Assembly: GCA_947174725.1 (NCBI GenBank)
Contig: CAMWKA010000090.1
Coordinates: 1-7,223 of the forward strand
Direction of reading: 5' to 3'
DNA from: an uncultured Lachnospiraceae bacterium
Lineage (GTDB): Bacteria; Bacillota; Clostridia; Lachnospirales; Lachnospiraceae
DNA: 7,223 nucleotides
The translations under genes and the position numbers were made by a program. The stretch's first letter is position 1, and every line of letters begins with the position of its first letter. Positions 5,346-7,223 of this stretch are shown piece after piece. A model generated the notes under the pieces. That model was not told the origin of the DNA, did not search any database, and worked only from the letters and a program-made list of their open reading frames with translations.

Positions 5346-7119
5346 TGTGCTCAGCTCCTTCCTCCTCCAGTTTCTGAAGATCCACCATCTTCCGGTATTC
5401 CGGACAGGTCTCATACAGTTCTTCGTGCGGTCCCGCCGCCACCAGCTCCCCATCCTCCAGAAAGAGGATCTTGTCCATCTTCTCAATGGTAGTAACCCTG
5501 TGGGCAATCAGGATCGTGGTCTTCCCCTGCCTGGCGGTACGCAGGTTTTCCAGGATCGCCGCCTCGGTCTTCGTGTCTACAGCGGACACGGAATCATCCA
5601 GGATAAGTATAGGAGCATCCTTCATCAACGCCCGGGCAATGGAGATCCGCTGCTTCTGACCGCCGGAGACCGTGACTCCCCGCTCGCCCAGAATGGTACT
5701 GTAGCCATTCTGGAACTCTTTGATATTGCTATGTACATCAGCAAGCCTTGCTGCCTGAACAACGGCTCTGCTATCACGCTCATCCACGCCAAAAGCAATG
5801 TTGTTCTCAATGGTATCGGAGAACAGGAAATTATCCTGAGGCACATAAGCGCAGCATGCTCTCAGGTCACGGATCTTTACATCATTTACATCCATGCCAT
5901 CCACAAACAGGGTTTTGTCCGGAACATTATAAGTACGCAGGATCAGGTCTACCAGAGTCGTCTTGCCGGAGCCTGTCTTGCCCACCAGCCCCACGTTCTC
6001 TCCTGCCCTGATGGTAAAGGATATATTTTTCAGTACATCCATCTCGCCATCGGGATAACGGAACGTCAGATCACGGAACTCGATATCCCCCCGGACATGT
6101 TTCAGATCCTTAGCATCCTCCCGATCCGCCACAGCAATCTTCTCATCCAGCAGCTCTCCCAGACGGTTCAGTGATGCCTTGCCCCGGGATGTCATATCGA
6201 TCAACTCGGAAACTGCCATGATAGGCCAAACCACAGCGGTGAAATAGCCGATAAACTCCACCATTTGACCGGCATTGAATCTGCCCCTGTACACCAGATA
6301 TCCGCCGTAGCCCAAAATCACGCAGACGACACTCTCCACAAACAGTGTCACCATGATGCGCAGCAGTACAGAATACTTGGTATGTTCAATATTAGCAGTC
6401 TCATTCTCCTCATTCAGCTTCCGGAACGCCATCAGCTCCTTTGCTTCCTTGACAAAGGCTTTAATTACCGCAATACCCGAAAAACTCTCCTGAGAGAAAT
6501 CCGAAAGTCTGGAGAAGGCTTCCTGTCTGATATCCCATTTTTTCATCATCTGTTTGCCGATCACTGTAGCTGCCACCAACAGAAAAACCATGGGGATCAG
6601 AGACAAAATCGTCAGTACCGAATCCATCTGCCACATGTTCATCACCGCCAGTACCACCAGCAGTAATGCATCAAAGAACATCATGACGCCCCAACCGAAA
6701 CATTCCTGTACCGTATCCAGATCGTTGGTAAACAGACTCATCAGATCCCCAACCTTATTGATCTGGTAGTATTCCCGGCTCAAATCCTTCGCATGGTCAA
6801 ACATACGGTTACGCAGATCAGCCTCTAATCGAACCGCAGCCCCGAAGAAACATACCCTCCATAAAAAGCGGCCGAAAACCATGGCCAGAATGATTCCCAC
6901 CATGGGCATACAGATCCCGTCTAATAAAAAATCCATGTCAAATGCGGTCTGAACTCCATCCACGATGACGCTGCCACCGTTCATCCCATTGATGATCACG
7001 CGGTACAGCTTTGGAATCTCCAGCTGCAGATAGTCCACCATAACCAGAGCGATCAGCCCCAGAATCAGCCATCCCGCATACTTGAGGTAATATCGATTGA
7101 TATGTTTGCCGAATATCAT
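5338..7119 (-). CDS. ABC exporter half-transporter, subunit with degenerate Walker B (BmrC/TM287-like)
   Basis: A 593-residue ABC exporter subunit with a six-helix membrane domain (about 14-310) followed by an ATPase domain. Motifs are Walker A GKTGSGKT (380-387), Q-loop PQDNFLF with Q428, a normal signature VSGGQ (484-488), Walker B ILILDD (504-509) and switch His H540. The residue after the Walker B Asp is D509, where active ATPases have Glu, so its own ATP site should hydrolyse poorly. Its intact signature loop would complete the active site of the partner encoded next. This matches heterodimeric exporters such as BmrC/BmrD, TM287/TM288 and LmrC/LmrD. Start at 7119 is chosen on AGAGG seven bases upstream. 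An ATG 15 codons earlier (7164) sits beside the T-run after the hairpin and lacks a ribosome binding site. It is the first gene of a two-gene operon, ending in TGA inside the start of the next gene. No promoter was found. Confidence 0.93.
   Translation of the reverse strand: MIFGKHINRYYLKYAGWLILGLIALVMVDYLQLEIPKLYRVIINGMNGGSVIVDGVQTAFDMDFLLDGICMPMVGIILAMVFGRFLWRVCFFGAAVRLEADLRNRMFDHAKDLSREYYQINKVGDLMSLFTNDLDTVQECFGWGVMMFFDALLLVVLAVMNMWQMDSVLTILSLIPMVFLLVAATVIGKQMMKKWDIRQEAFSRLSDFSQESFSGIAVIKAFVKEAKELMAFRKLNEENETANIEHTKYSVLLRIMVTLFVESVVCVILGYGGYLVYRGRFNAGQMVEFIGYFTAVVWPIMAVSELIDMTSRGKASLNRLGELLDEKIAVADREDAKDLKHVRGDIEFRDLTFRYPDGEMDVLKNISFTIRAGENVGLVGKTGSGKTTLVDLILRTYNVPDKTLFVDGMDVNDVKIRDLRACCAYVPQDNFLFSDTIENNIAFGVDERDSRAVVQAARLADVHSNIKEFQNGYSTILGERGVTVSGGQKQRISIARALMKDAPILILDDSVSAVDTKTEAAILENLRTARQGKTTILIAHRVTTIEKMDKILFLEDGELVAAGPHEELYETCPEYRKMVDLQKLEEEGAEHNG
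5355..5360 (-). promoter_or_regulatory. Ribosome binding site setting the start of the second ABC gene
   Basis: AAGGAG lies nine bases before the ATG at 5345, inside the last codons of the upstream ABC gene. It supports this start over longer in-frame choices and, with the 8-base gene overlap, coupled translation of the two subunits. Confidence 0.7.
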
Positions 7120-7126
7120 ATATTTT

Positions 7127-7131
7127 CCTCT
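7127..7131 (-). promoter_or_regulatory. Ribosome binding site setting the start of the first ABC gene
   Basis: AGAGG lies seven bases before the ATG at 7119. The earlier in-frame ATG at 7164 has nothing comparable, so this site decides the start. Confidence 0.65.
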
Positions 7132-7155
7132 TTTAATATAACGCTCTTTTATAAT

Positions 7156-7195
7156 AAAAAACATCAGACAAGGGAAAGCATATTGCTTTCCCTTG
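7156..7195 (-). terminator. Hairpin upstream of the ABC operon, probable terminator of the preceding gene
   Basis: On the minus strand CAAGGGAAAGC (7185-7195) pairs perfectly with GCTTTCCCTTG (7169-7179) over 11 bp with a 5-base loop. A run of six T (7156-7161) follows, but only after a 7-base gap, which is longer than in a classic intrinsic terminator. It may end transcription of a gene to the right of the window, or act as an attenuator for the ABC operon. No T-run follows on the plus strand. Confidence 0.5.
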
Positions 7196-7223
7196 CAGAA
7201 CTTATCTATAGACTCTTATTACA

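Noticed and set aside
5346..5507. 54-codon N-terminal extension of the second ABC gene
   Set aside because: It lies wholly inside the upstream ABC gene in another frame, is Trp/Arg-rich, resembles no ABC N-terminus, and a good ribosome binding site sits before the ATG at 5345.
5305..6174. 289-codon plus-strand open frame
   Set aside because: It is antisense to two ABC ATPase genes with full motifs; its translation has no recognisable domain and no ribosome binding site was seen.
7120..7164. 15-codon N-terminal extension of the first ABC gene
   Set aside because: The ATG at 7164 adjoins the T-run after the hairpin and has no ribosome binding site, while the ATG at 7119 has AGAGG at good spacing.

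Overview
The window looks like a chromosomal segment of a low-to-mid GC, Gram-positive anaerobe of the Clostridia, most likely a gut Lachnospiraceae-type bacterium. This rests on the strong Shine-Dalgarno sites, an FMN riboswitch ahead of a solitary riboflavin ECF S component, a VanZ-like protein, and a BmrC/BmrD-style ABC exporter pair. The assignment is inference from gene content, not a database match. All six supported genes lie on the minus strand, so transcription runs from right to left.

Right part (about 7195 to 3459): after a perfect 11-bp hairpin at the right edge come two overlapping ABC exporter half-transporter genes. Each encodes a membrane domain plus an ATPase domain. Their motifs are complementary. 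The first subunit has a normal signature loop but Asp in place of the catalytic Glu. The second has the catalytic Glu but an altered signature loop. This is the pattern of heterodimeric exporters with one working and one degenerate ATP site. The substrate cannot be read from the sequence.

Middle (about 3446 to 2494): a good sigma-A-type promoter is followed by three 8-bp repeats at the predicted transcript start and a complete FMN riboswitch. A terminator follows whose U-tract runs into the ribosome binding site of a RibU-like riboflavin transporter S component. Riboflavin import is therefore expected to be shut off when FMN is plentiful.

Left part (2441 to 315): a VanZ-like membrane protein, a metallo-beta-lactamase-fold hydrolase with a His-to-Asn change in its metal motif, and a multi-pass membrane protein follow in the same direction. 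No clear terminator separates them from ribU, so they may be read through from the riboswitch promoter. Base composition alternates: sampled stretches of ribU and the hydrolase are near 50% GC, while the VanZ-like and last membrane genes are near 27-35%. This suggests a patchwork assembly.

Left edge (1 to 314): AT-rich non-coding DNA with a candidate leftward promoter carrying a repeated near-palindrome, and a GC-rich inverted repeat just after the last gene. I see no strong evidence for a new defence, mobile or biosynthetic system. The most distinctive points are the altered hydrolase motif, the repeats at the start of the riboswitch leader and the composition mosaic.
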